In this document: positions 50,678 through 58,889 of the stretch, piece after piece
How the letters are laid out: the number at the start of each line of letters is the position of its first letter
Position numbering within the stretch: position 1 is the stretch's first letter
Program-made: the position numbers and the translations under genes
The notes under the pieces: model-generated
Seen by the model: the letters and a program-made list of their open reading frames with translations, nothing else
The model's database searches: none
Told to the model about the DNA's origin: nothing
Assembly (NCBI GenBank): GCA_039932715.1
Contig: JBDTPN010000001.1
Span: forward strand, 149,959 to 213,958
Length of the DNA stretch: 64,000 nt
Direction: 5' to 3'
Source: ZC4RG30 sp039932715
GTDB lineage: Bacteria; Pseudomonadota; Gammaproteobacteria; Steroidobacterales; Steroidobacteraceae

Positions 50678-50718
50678 GTGCCAGAGTCTAGCCGACGAAC
50701 ACCTGATACTGTTGTCGC

Positions 50719-51828
50719 GTGAATCACGATTGCGTCGTCGTCGGCGCCAGTTTCGCTGGCCTCGCTTGCGCCACCGCGCTGGCCCAGTCCGGTGCGCGCG
50801 TCACTGTAATCGAACGCAAGGCGCGCGCCGGCGACAAGCTGCACACCACCGGCATTCTGGTGCGCGATGTCGTCGACCAGGTTCCATTGCTCGACGGTTT
50901 GCCTGCCGCGCTGGTGCGGCGCATTGATGGCGTGCGTTTGTACGCACCCAACATGCGCCATGTCGACTTGAACGCGCCGGGTTATTACTTCCTTGCCACG
51001 GAAACACCTGGCTTGATGGATTGGCTGTCCGGCAAAGCGCAAATCGCTGGGGCCCAGATGCGATGGAATACCTTGTTCACCGGTGCGCAACGATTGTCCG
51101 CCGGCTTTGACCTGGGCGCAGATGTGGGTAGCTCGCGCTATCTCGTAGGCGCAGACGGACCGCGCTCTTCGGTGGCACGTGCGCTGGGTCTTGGGCAGTG
51201 CAGGAAATTCCTCGAAGGCATCGAGCACGAATTTGCGGATGCCGCCATCACCGATTCTGGGCGTCTTCACTGCTTCATCGACAAGCGCCATATGCCCGGT
51301 TACATCGGCTGGGTGGTGCAGGGCGTGCGCGTTACGCAGGTGGGCCTGGCACGAAGGCAAAGGCTTGGGCAGCGCGAAGATTCGCTCAAGCTCGCGATGG
51401 CGGCATTCCTGGAAAAGATCGCGCCGGTGTTCGACTTTCGCGGTCACGTGCCGCAGAGCATACGCGCCGGCTTGATTCCCTGTGGCGGTGTGGTGAAGCC
51501 GGCGGCGGCGCAGCGCGTGCTGCTGGTCGGCGACGCGGCTGGCATGGTTTCGCCCGTCACCGCTGGCGGCATCCACACGGCGCTGCAACATGGACTGCTG
51601 ACTGGACACGCCATCGCCGATTTCCTCTCAGGGCGCGGACCCGACCCGGTTTCGCACCTGGCGCAGACTTATCCGACATTCCGGCTCAAGCGGCTGTTGC
51701 GGTTCCTGTTCGATCACTTCCAGACGGATTGGGCATTCAACCTGCTGCTGGCGACAAAGCCCATGCGGGAGGCGGCAGCCCTGGTGTATTTTCACCGGCG
51801 CGGCGTTGTACCGTTGACAAGGGAATAA
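50719..51828 (+). CDS. FAD-dependent oxidoreductase, geranylgeranyl reductase-like
   Basis: The 369-residue protein starts with GTG and the FAD motif CVVVGASFAGLACATALAQSG. It continues with LVGADGPRSSVARALGLG (DG motif) and VLLVGDAAGMVSPVTAGGIHTALQHG (GD motif), the layout of the group that includes geranylgeranyl reductases and some hydroxylases. It might reduce isoprenoid chains or act on a small aromatic. The alpha/beta-hydrolase gene begins 3 bases after its stop. Confidence 0.88.
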   Translation: MNHDCVVVGASFAGLACATALAQSGARVTVIERKARAGDKLHTTGILVRDVVDQVPLLDGLPAALVRRIDGVRLYAPNMRHVDLNAPGYYFLATETPGLMDWLSGKAQIAGAQMRWNTLFTGAQRLSAGFDLGADVGSSRYLVGADGPRSSVARALGLGQCRKFLEGIEHEFADAAITDSGRLHCFIDKRHMPGYIGWVVQGVRVTQVGLARRQRLGQREDSLKLAMAAFLEKIAPVFDFRGHVPQSIRAGLIPCGGVVKPAAAQRVLLVGDAAGMVSPVTAGGIHTALQHGLLTGHAIADFLSGRGPDPVSHLAQTYPTFRLKRLLRFLFDHFQTDWAFNLLLATKPMREAAALVYFHRRGVVPLTRE

Positions 51829-51830
51829 CG

Positions 51831-52688
51831 ATGAAGGGAATTCTGTGCTTTATGCTCTGTGTTGCCGCTGGCGTGGCCAGCGCGCAGCAGGCGCGGTCAT
51901 TCAAGGACGTGGTCTATGCCACGGCCAACGGCACGCCCCTGGCGCTGGACCTCTACATGCCCGCCAACGTGCAACATCCGCCGCTGGTGGTTTATCTGCA
52001 CGGCGGGGCCTGGAAGGATGGCGACAAGGCTCAATATCCTGCGTTCCTGGTGGAGCGCGGCTTTGCGGTGGCAAGCCTGGATTTTCGGTCAACAAACGTC
52101 GCGCCTTTCCCCGCGGATGTGCAGGACATCAAGGCAGGTATCCGTTTCCTGCGCGCCAAGGCTGCGCAGTACGGGTATAAACCCCAGCGCATCGCTCTGG
52201 CGGGCGCTTCTTCCGGCGCGCATCTGGCCAACGAGGTGGGCATGTCCGGAGGCAATGCCCAACTGGAAGGTACGTTGGGCGACTATGCCGCCCAGTCTTC
52301 TCGAGTTCAGGCCATCGTCAGCTATTTCGGCGCGTCGGATCTCACGACCATCCTTGCGCAGTCGACGCCATTTGGAATAAGTGTTCGCCAGCCGGCACTG
52401 GTGCAGTTGCTGGGCGCGCCGCCCGAGAGGGTTCCGGATCTTGCGAAACTGGCCAGCCCATTCTTCCAGGTGGACAAGGGCGACCCACCGCTGCTGTTGC
52501 TGCACGGTGACCAGGACGTGCAAATGCCCATTAACCAGTCGCACGAACTTGAGGGTGCCTACCGCAAGCTGGGACTGGATGTGGATTTCATGGTGCTGCA
52601 CGGCGTGGGGCACGTGGGCGGACCCTTCTTCGAGGGCGAGCCGGCCGACCGGGTGGTGACGTTCCTCAAGCGCACCATCGGTGACTGA
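51831..52688 (+). CDS. exported alpha/beta-hydrolase (BD-FAE/carboxylesterase-like)
   Basis: The 285-residue precursor has a signal peptide (about 1-18, VASAQ). The HSL/BD-FAE-type hydrolase shows DLYMPANVQHPPLVVYLHGGAW (oxyanion HGG), FRSTNVAPFPADVQDIKAGIRFL, nucleophile elbow LAGASSGAHLA and LLLLHGDQDVQMPI with a late HGVGHVGG for Asp and His. It cleaves ester bonds of an unknown substrate. It is coupled to the flavoprotein gene. The terminator downstream ends this unit. Confidence 0.88.
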   Translation: MKGILCFMLCVAAGVASAQQARSFKDVVYATANGTPLALDLYMPANVQHPPLVVYLHGGAWKDGDKAQYPAFLVERGFAVASLDFRSTNVAPFPADVQDIKAGIRFLRAKAAQYGYKPQRIALAGASSGAHLANEVGMSGGNAQLEGTLGDYAAQSSRVQAIVSYFGASDLTTILAQSTPFGISVRQPALVQLLGAPPERVPDLAKLASPFFQVDKGDPPLLLLHGDQDVQMPINQSHELEGAYRKLGLDVDFMVLHGVGHVGGPFFEGEPADRVVTFLKRTIGD

Positions 52689-52881
52689 CCTCACAGATCG
52701 GATGCGTCGTACTGGGCAATTCGCTGCAACCGGCCGATAGTACTTTTGAGCACAAGACCGGTGCGGTGCTCGCCCGCCTCAATGTAGGCCTGCCAAATAG
52801 GCACGTAAGCGGTTCCGGTCATGAGAGCCCCACGCGCCTGGCGAGGTGGGGCTTTCGCTTTTTTGCGGTAATCTGCAGCAC
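52689..52881. other. gap between esterase and ribA without a supported gene
   Basis: The gap holds the terminator listed separately and an open 43-codon frame on the minus strand (52691-52822, beginning MTGTAYVPIW). That frame has no SD and no recognised family. No FMN riboswitch is visible before the RibA gene. Confidence 0.5.
52826..52864 (+). terminator. rho-independent terminator
   Basis: AGCCCCAC (52826-52833) and GTGGGGCT (52846-52853) form an 8-base stem with a 12-base loop, then TTCGC and a run of six T. It lies 137 bases after the esterase stop and 18 bases before the ribA start, so it separates the two units. Confidence 0.8.
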
Positions 52882-53994
52882 ATGATTGAACCACCACAAG
52901 GTGATCCGGCCCTGGTTGCCGTTGACCGCGCGCTGGGCGAAATGCGCCGCGGGCGGGCAGTGGTGGTGCACGACACCGCGGCTCCCGAGCGCGGCTGGCG
53001 CCTGCTTGTTCCGATTGAAACCGCCGCTGCCGCGCTGGTGGAGCACGTGCTGTCGCAGGGTGCCAGCTTGTTGGTAACTGGCGAACGGGCAGCCGCGCTG
53101 CGCGTGCCCTGCGAATCAGATGAAGTCCTGATGCTGACGCTGCCTGTCGCGTTCGACGCGACGCGGGTCGCAGAACTGGGGCATCACTGGGAAGCCGACG
53201 GGTGGCGCACTGCGCTGGGTGCTGCGGTTCCAGATGCGGTGTGCGCGGATTCCTTGGGCGTGGCCGGTGTGCGCTTGGCAAAGAGCGCGCAGTTGCTTCC
53301 GGCACTGCTGGTCTCGGGTCTGCACCATGGAAGGTTGCCGCACAACACCATGGCAGTGAGCATCGGCGAGATCAGTCGCTATGCGCAGCCCACGGAAGAA
53401 GACGTGGTGCGGGTCAGCGAGGCGCGCGTGCCACTGCGCGATGCGGGCGAAGCGCAGCTGGTGCTGTTCCGCGACCGCCGCGATGCCAGTGAACATGTGG
53501 CCGTCATTGTAGGTACGCCGGATCCTTCCGGAATTGTTCCGGTGCGCGCGCATTCATCCTGTTTCACCGGTGATCTGCTGGGCAGCTTGCGCTGCGACTG
53601 CGGCGAACAGCTGCAGACAGCCGTGCAACGACTGCACGACGCGGGTGGTGGCGTGCTGCTGTATCTGGCGCAGGAAGGTCGCGGCATTGGCCTCGCCAAC
53701 AAGCTGCGCGCCTACCAATTGCAGGACTCAGGGCTCGACACCGTGGACGCCGACCGGCACCTGGGTTTCAGCGCCGATGAACGCAGCTATGCCATTGCCG
53801 CGGCGATGCTGCGGCAACTGGGGATCACGCGCATCAAGCTGCTGACCAACTCACCGCACAAGGTGCGTGAACTGCGGGCGCGCGGCATCGATGTGCATGA
53901 GATCGAGACACTGGCCACAACGCCCAACGTACACAACGAAAAATACATCCGCACCAAGCGTGATCGCGTCGGGCATCTGATCCCCAAGTCCTGA
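52882..53994 (+). CDS. ribA: GTP cyclohydrolase II with degenerate DHBPS-like N-terminal domain
   Basis: The 370-residue protein has an N-terminal region (about 1-180) resembling a 3,4-DHBP synthase fold, such as GEMRRGRAVVVHD. It lacks the RibB active-site motifs (the EDE-type acidic cluster and the FICEI region are absent). The C-terminal GTP cyclohydrolase II (about 190-370) is intact: VRAHSSCFTGDLLGSLRCDCGEQL (three zinc Cys), EGRGIGLANKLRAY, HLGFSADERSYAIAAAMLR and LLTNSPHK. It should make the pyrimidine precursor of riboflavin. Such fusions with a dead DHBPS domain are known in other bacteria. Confidence 0.85.
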   Translation: MIEPPQGDPALVAVDRALGEMRRGRAVVVHDTAAPERGWRLLVPIETAAAALVEHVLSQGASLLVTGERAAALRVPCESDEVLMLTLPVAFDATRVAELGHHWEADGWRTALGAAVPDAVCADSLGVAGVRLAKSAQLLPALLVSGLHHGRLPHNTMAVSIGEISRYAQPTEEDVVRVSEARVPLRDAGEAQLVLFRDRRDASEHVAVIVGTPDPSGIVPVRAHSSCFTGDLLGSLRCDCGEQLQTAVQRLHDAGGGVLLYLAQEGRGIGLANKLRAYQLQDSGLDTVDADRHLGFSADERSYAIAAAMLRQLGITRIKLLTNSPHKVRELRARGIDVHEIETLATTPNVHNEKYIRTKRDRVGHLIPKS

Positions 53995-54025
53995 GTCGCC
54001 CTGGCTCGCCCAATCCGGCTCAAGG

Positions 54026-55975
54026 CTAGCCGGCGCGCTCCAGATCGTCGGTAAGCTGCAGCCACTGGGCTTCAACCGCTTCGGTTTCCTGTGCAATGCG
54101 CGCGCGCTGAACGGTGAGCTCCTGCAATTGTTTGGCTTGGCCCGGCGTATAGGTGCCGGGTGCAGCCAGTTGAGCATCCAGTCGGTGCGCTTCGGCGGCA
54201 AGCTCAGCCAGGCGCTTTTCGCAGCGCGCCAGGCGCGATCGCAGGGGTGCGGTTGCCTGGCGCTGGTCGGCAGTCTCACGACGGCGCTGCTGGGCGTCCG
54301 CCTTCGTGCCGGCCGGTTTTGCTGCGGGCTCCTGGCTGGCTTTTGCAGCTGATTTGCCGGGCGCAGCCTGCGCAGCAGAATCGCCAGTGGACAGCCAGCG
54401 CGCGTAGTCGTCGAGGTCGCCATCGAAGTCGCTTACGCGCCCGTCGCTGACCAGCAGGAACCGGTCGCTGACAGTGGTCAGCAGATGCCGATCGTGAGAC
54501 ACCAATACCACCGCGCCGGTGTATTCCTGCAGCGCCATTGCCAGTGCCTGGCGCATCTCGAGGTCAAGGTGATTGGTGGGCTCATCGAGCAGCAGCAGGT
54601 TGGGGCGCGTGTACGCAACCAGTGCCAGCGCCAGGCGCGCCTTCTCGCCACCGGAAAACGGCGCGATTTGTTCGAATACGCGATTGCCGCGAAAGCCATA
54701 ACCGGCCAGGTAGTCGCGCTGTTCCTGTTCACCGGGTCGCTGCCCCAGCGTTTGCGCCAGGCGCTGCACATGCAACAGCGCAGAGGCGGCAGGGTCCAGT
54801 TGTTCCAGCTGGTGCTGTGCGAAATAGCCGATGGCCAGGTCGCGCGCATCATCGCGTGTGCCACCGCGCCCCTGCAGCACCCCGGCCAGCAGTTTCACCA
54901 GCGTCGACTTGCCCGCGCCATTGCGGCCCAGCAGCGCGATGCGATCACCCGGATACACCGTGAGGCTCACCTTGTTGAGCAGCATGTGATCGCCATAACC
55001 AACGGACTGTTCGCGCATGACCAGCAGCGGGCGCGGCAGTTTCGCAGGCGGCGCGAAGCTGAACTCGAAGGGCGAATCCACGTGTGCGGGGGCGATGCGT
55101 TCCATTCGCTCCAGCGCCTTGAGGCGGCTTTGTGCCTGGCGTGCCTTGGTGGCCGAGGCGCGAAAGCGCTCGACGAACGAATGCATGTGCGCAATCTCGC
55201 GTTGCTGCTTGGCGAACAGCGCCGATTGCTGCGACAGCTGCATGGCGCGCGTCACTTCGAAATCCGAGTAATTGCCGCGATACAGCAGGGCGCGTTCGTG
55301 TTCGATGTTGACGATGCGGTTGACCACGCGGTCGAGGAACTCACGATCGTGGGCGATCAGCAATAGCGTTCCTGGATACTCCTTGAGCCAGCCTTCGAGC
55401 CAGAGAATGGCGTCGAGATCGAGGTGGTTGGTCGGTTCGTCGAGCAGCAACAGGTCAGAGCGGCACATCAGTGCGCGCGCCACGTTGAGGCGCACGCGCC
55501 AGCCTCCCGAAAAATCGCGCACGGCACGCGCTTCGTCGGCCGAAGAAAATCCCAGGCCGTGCATCAGCTGCGCAGCGCGGGCGCTGGCGTCGTAACCGCC
55601 GCTGCTGGCGTACTCGGCGTACAGCGTGGCCAGGCGCGTGCCGTGATCGTGATTCTCGTCGGTGGCAGCCTCCGCGGCAGCAATGCGCGCCTGCAGCGCG
55701 CGCAGGGCCGAGTCGCCGTCGAGCACGAACTCCAATGCGGGCTGGTCGGTGGCGTCGAGTTCCTGTGCCACATGCGCCACCTCGAGATTAGTTGGCATCT
55801 CGAAATGGCCGGCATCGGGTTGCAGGTGGCCCTGGACCAGCGCCATCAGGCTGGTCTTGCCGCTGCCGTTTTCACCCGTGATGCCCACTTTCTCGCCGCG
55901 GAACAGGCTGAAGCTGGCCTCGGCGAACAGGATTCGCGGGCCTCGGCGCAGGGTGACGGCATCAAGCTTGATCAT
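54026..55975 (-). CDS. yheS: ABC-F family ATPase (YheS-like)
   Basis: The 649-residue soluble protein has two ABC domains: Walker A GENGSGKTS and GRNGAGKST, signature FSGGWRVRLN and FSGGEKARLA, and LLLDEPTNHLD in both. The inter-domain linker (about 250-310, with RARQAQSRLKALERMERI) and a charged C-terminal coiled coil are typical. The N-terminus matches E. coli YheS. ABC-F proteins bind the ribosomal E site and rescue stalled translation. I chose the ATG of MIKLDAVTLRRG; the frame extends upstream without conservation. Confidence 0.92.
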   Translation of the reverse strand: MIKLDAVTLRRGPRILFAEASFSLFRGEKVGITGENGSGKTSLMALVQGHLQPDAGHFEMPTNLEVAHVAQELDATDQPALEFVLDGDSALRALQARIAAAEAATDENHDHGTRLATLYAEYASSGGYDASARAAQLMHGLGFSSADEARAVRDFSGGWRVRLNVARALMCRSDLLLLDEPTNHLDLDAILWLEGWLKEYPGTLLLIAHDREFLDRVVNRIVNIEHERALLYRGNYSDFEVTRAMQLSQQSALFAKQQREIAHMHSFVERFRASATKARQAQSRLKALERMERIAPAHVDSPFEFSFAPPAKLPRPLLVMREQSVGYGDHMLLNKVSLTVYPGDRIALLGRNGAGKSTLVKLLAGVLQGRGGTRDDARDLAIGYFAQHQLEQLDPAASALLHVQRLAQTLGQRPGEQEQRDYLAGYGFRGNRVFEQIAPFSGGEKARLALALVAYTRPNLLLLDEPTNHLDLEMRQALAMALQEYTGAVVLVSHDRHLLTTVSDRFLLVSDGRVSDFDGDLDDYARWLSTGDSAAQAAPGKSAAKASQEPAAKPAGTKADAQQRRRETADQRQATAPLRSRLARCEKRLAELAAEAHRLDAQLAAPGTYTPGQAKQLQELTVQRARIAQETEAVEAQWLQLTDDLERAG

Positions 55976-56034
55976 GGGGCGCGAAGCGTAGGCAAGCCAT
56001 GCGCCAAGGGCAAGCGGCGGGTAGAATTGTCCCC

Positions 56035-56538
56035 ATGAATAGACCAAAGCGCCTGATGCGCGGCGTTGCTGCGTTGCTTGCGTCCGCAACTTTGCTGATG
56101 AGTTTGCCAGCAGTCGCGGATATCGTGGCCACGGACGGTTGGGCGCGAGCCACGGTGCCAGGCACCACGGTGGGCGCGGGCTACATCACCCTGCGCAATA
56201 AGGGCACCGAAGCGCGCAACCTGTTGCGCCTTACCACGCCGGTGTGCGATGAATTGTCATTGCACCTCACCAGCGTGGATGCCAATGGTGTTGCGCATAT
56301 GTGGCCCATCGCAAAGCTCGAGCTCAAACCCGGCGAGGAAGTGCGCTTCGAGCCCAATGGCAAGCACATGATGTTCATGGGCCTGACCAGCCCGCTGGTG
56401 GCGGGCAAGACTGTGGCTGTGACATTTGAATTCGAAGATGAGAAGCCGCTGACAGTGCAGCTGCAGATCAGGCCGCTGATGGCGGATATGCCGGGCATGC
56501 CCATGGATCACGCCACCATGGACCACTCAAAACACTAG
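56035..56538 (+). CDS. periplasmic copper chaperone PCu(A)C
   Basis: The 167-residue precursor has a signal peptide (about 8-28, VADI). The DUF461/PCu(A)C domain carries the Cu(I) site: LHLTSVD, HMWPIAKLEL and the downstream GKHMMFMGL with His and Met, with a C-terminal Met/His tail (MADMPGMPMDHATMDHSKH). It delivers copper to cytochrome oxidase, complementing copABCD elsewhere in the window. Its end overlaps the convergent plug-like gene by 4 bases. Confidence 0.92.
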   Translation: MNRPKRLMRGVAALLASATLLMSLPAVADIVATDGWARATVPGTTVGAGYITLRNKGTEARNLLRLTTPVCDELSLHLTSVDANGVAHMWPIAKLELKPGEEVRFEPNGKHMMFMGLTSPLVAGKTVAVTFEFEDEKPLTVQLQIRPLMADMPGMPMDHATMDHSKH

Positions 56539-56837
56539 TGGAAAATCGGATCGAGTTTGCGTAAGGCGTCGGCTATGTTGCTCTCGCCGGTGCGCTGGAG
56601 TTCGTCCTGGGTGTAAACCCGATACGGCTGCACCGATGACTTGCAGTCGTTCTTGGTTGAAGGACGGATGGCAGTGCCCGTAACCCGGTCGCAGCCCACG
56701 TAGGTTTTGGTTTTGGGTTTGGCGCTGGCTTGATCGGTGGGGGCCGGCTTCGTTGGTTCGGTGTCGGCTGCCAGAATTGTCGCTGGACCCAGCAGGCCCG
56801 CAATGCCAACAGACAGGATCAGCATGCGCAGTTTCAT
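56535..56837 (-). CDS. small exported protein with TonB-receptor-plug-like C-terminus
   Basis: The 100-residue precursor has a signal peptide (about 1-23, ILAAD) and a Pro/Lys linker. Two Cys follow (YVGCDRVTG, KNDCKSS), then RVYTQDELQRTGESNIADALRKL, which closely resembles the plug-domain start of TonB-dependent receptors. There is no barrel. It may be a receptor-derived fragment or a regulatory mini-protein; no function is known. It converges on the PCu(A)C gene. Confidence 0.7.
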   Translation of the reverse strand: MKLRMLILSVGIAGLLGPATILAADTEPTKPAPTDQASAKPKTKTYVGCDRVTGTAIRPSTKNDCKSSVQPYRVYTQDELQRTGESNIADALRKLDPIFH

Positions 56838-56865
56838 GAGGCGACTCTACGCCTCCGGTGTCTGC

Positions 56866-57189
56866 CTATCCACCCGATCGCTTTGCGTCAAACCCCTGTC
56901 GTGCAAGTTCCGCAACCAGCTTGTCGCGATGATCTCCCTGGATCTCGATCTTATCCCCACGTACGGCGCCTCCCGCGCCGCAACTGCGCTTTAGCTTGCC
57001 GGCAAGGGCCTCCAGCGCGTCGGGGGTCAGGGGCAAGCCGGTGATGACAGTCACGCCCTTGCCACCGCGCCCGGCCACTTCGCGGCCAACGCGGATCTTC
57101 GGCGGACCTGCGTTTGCGGCAGGACGCGCGGCCGGCAGCTTGACCGGTTTGTCCATCACCACGCCGCGGAATGTATGCCTGACCTTCAT
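56866..57189 (-). CDS. yciH: SUI1/eIF1-like translation initiation factor (YciH family)
   Basis: The 107-residue protein has a SUI1 domain with the YciH core GPPKIRVGREVAGRGGKGVTVITGLPL, followed by LKRSCGAGGAVRGDKIEIQGDHRDKLVAELARQGFDAKRSGG. YciH proofreads initiation complexes on the 30S subunit in E. coli. GAAGG precedes the ATG of MKVRHTFRG; a later Met (MDKPVK) is also possible. It is divergent from the OFA permease across only 51 bases. Confidence 0.92.
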   Translation of the reverse strand: MKVRHTFRGVVMDKPVKLPAARPAANAGPPKIRVGREVAGRGGKGVTVITGLPLTPDALEALAGKLKRSCGAGGAVRGDKIEIQGDHRDKLVAELARQGFDAKRSGG

Positions 57190-57240
57190 TTTCTGGCCTT
57201 CATATAGAATGATTTTATAAGAACTCAAAAGGGGATTGTC

Positions 57241-58854
57241 ATGTCAGTGACCAGTGGTCTGCTCGACAGGCAGCGCATCGTCGCGCGGCCGGGCTTCAAT
57301 CGCTGGCTGATACCGCCCGCGGCATTGGCCATCCACCTGTGCATTGGCATGGCCTATGGGTTCTCGGTGTTCTGGTTACCGCTGTCGCATGCCATCGGCA
57401 TCGACAGGTCCGCGCCCGGCGACTGGTCCGTGTCCACCCTGGGTTGGACGTATACGTTGTTCTTCGTGATGCTGGGTTCATCCGCTGCAGTGCTGGGGCA
57501 CTGGCTCGAGACGGCAGGTCCGCGCAAGGCGGGCGTAGTCGCGGCATTGGCCTGGTCAGGAGGATTGCTGCTGGGCGCGCTGGGCGTGCACCTGCATCAG
57601 TTGTGGCTGCTGTGGCTGGGATGCGGCGTAGTCGGCGGCTTTGGCCTGGGCCTGGGTTACATCTCCCCGGTGTCCACTCTGATCAAGTGGTTTCCGGATC
57701 GACGCGGCATGGCCACGGGCATGGCCATCATGGGATTCGGGGGCGGCGCGATGATCGGCGCGCCCCTGGCAGATCTGCTGATGAAGCACTTCGCGTCGCC
57801 GACATCCGTTGGGGTCGCGCCAACGCTGGTGGTGATGGCCGGCGTCTATCTGGTGGCCATGATGTGCGGTGCATTTGGATATCGCGTGCCACCACCTGGC
57901 TGGCAACCCGCCGGATGGACACCTCCGCCGGTCACGGCATCCAGGTTCAAGACCTCCCGACATGTGAATGTCGACAAGGTGTTGGGCGTGCCGCAGTTCT
58001 GGCTGTTGTGGGCAGTGCTGTGCCTCAATGTCAGCGCAGGTATCGGCGTGGTGGGCATGGCATCACCCATGCTGCAGGAAGTGTTCGGTGGCCGGCTGCT
58101 GGGTGGCACGCAGCAGCTGGGGCAACTGATGCCTGACGCCCGCGCGCAGGTCGCAACCATCGCCGCTGCATTCGCTGGCCTGCTGTCGCTGTTCAACATC
58201 GTCGGTCGAATTGCCTGGGCGTCCTTTTCCGATGTGATCGGGCGCAAGGCCACTTACACGGTGTTCTTCGTGCTGGGCATCGCGCTTTACGCAGCTGCGC
58301 CTTCTGCCGGTGCAGCGGGATCCGTCGCCCTGTTCGTGGCGATTTTCTGCGTGATCCTGACCATGTATGGCGGCGGGTTCGCTACCATCCCGGCCTATCT
58401 CGCGGACCTGTTCGGTACGCAGCACGTGGGCGCCATCCATGGACGATTGCTCACCGCCTGGTCAGTGGCCGGCATACTCGGCCCAGTGGTTGTGAACTAC
58501 ATCCGCGAATTCCAGCTCCACGCAGGCGTGCCACCTTACCAGGCGTACAACACCACGCTCTACATCCTCGCGGCGCTGCTGCTGGGTGGATTGACCTGCA
58601 ACCTGCTGGTGCGGCCGGTGGCCGACAGACACTTCATGTCTGATGCTGAGTTGGCCGCTGAGCGGCGCAAGGCACATGAGGTCGAGGTCGTTGCAGCGCC
58701 CGGCGGTGATGGCGCACTGGTAGCCGCGATGGTCGGCGCGGCACCAACTGCGACTGTGAAAGTGGTGCTTGCCTGGCTGGCCGTGGGAATACCGCTGGCC
58801 TGGGGCATATGGACAACGCTAACCAAGGCATTGCCGCTGTTCGGTATCCGCTGA
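57241..58854 (+). CDS. OFA-family MFS permease (oxalate/formate antiporter-like)
   Basis: The 537-residue inner-membrane protein has 12 helices with a long central loop. OFA hallmarks include an N-terminal IHLCIGMAYGFSVFWLPLSHAIG, GLGLGYISPVSTLIKWFPDRRGMATGMAIMGFGGGAMIGAPL, and AYLADLFGTQHVGAIHGRLLTAWSVAGILGPVVVNYIR. The family imports oxalate, formate, pyruvate or related monocarboxylates; the substrate here is unknown. AGGGG precedes the ATG. A hairpin and the convergent MATE gene follow. Confidence 0.9.
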   Translation: MSVTSGLLDRQRIVARPGFNRWLIPPAALAIHLCIGMAYGFSVFWLPLSHAIGIDRSAPGDWSVSTLGWTYTLFFVMLGSSAAVLGHWLETAGPRKAGVVAALAWSGGLLLGALGVHLHQLWLLWLGCGVVGGFGLGLGYISPVSTLIKWFPDRRGMATGMAIMGFGGGAMIGAPLADLLMKHFASPTSVGVAPTLVVMAGVYLVAMMCGAFGYRVPPPGWQPAGWTPPPVTASRFKTSRHVNVDKVLGVPQFWLLWAVLCLNVSAGIGVVGMASPMLQEVFGGRLLGGTQQLGQLMPDARAQVATIAAAFAGLLSLFNIVGRIAWASFSDVIGRKATYTVFFVLGIALYAAAPSAGAAGSVALFVAIFCVILTMYGGGFATIPAYLADLFGTQHVGAIHGRLLTAWSVAGILGPVVVNYIREFQLHAGVPPYQAYNTTLYILAALLLGGLTCNLLVRPVADRHFMSDAELAAERRKAHEVEVVAAPGGDGALVAAMVGAAPTATVKVVLAWLAVGIPLAWGIWTTLTKALPLFGIR

Positions 58855-58865
58855 CGTGACGCCGA

Positions 58866-58886
58866 GGCGCGCCACAGCAGCGCGCC
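58866..58886. terminator. GC-rich hairpin between convergent genes
   Basis: GGCGCGC-CACAGCA-GCGCGCC is a perfect 7-base stem with a 7-base loop lying 12 bases after the OFA stop and 4 bases before the MATE stop. There is no T-run, so it may be a weak bidirectional end or a pause site. Confidence 0.45.
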
Positions 58887-58889
58887 GCG

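Noticed and set aside
52691..52822. 43-codon minus-strand frame between esterase and ribA
   Set aside because: No SD, no recognisable family, and it overlaps the 3' end of a transcript with a strong terminator; too weak to call a gene.
52689..52881. FMN riboswitch before ribA
   Set aside because: The conserved RFN elements are absent; the stem-loop there is a simple terminator.
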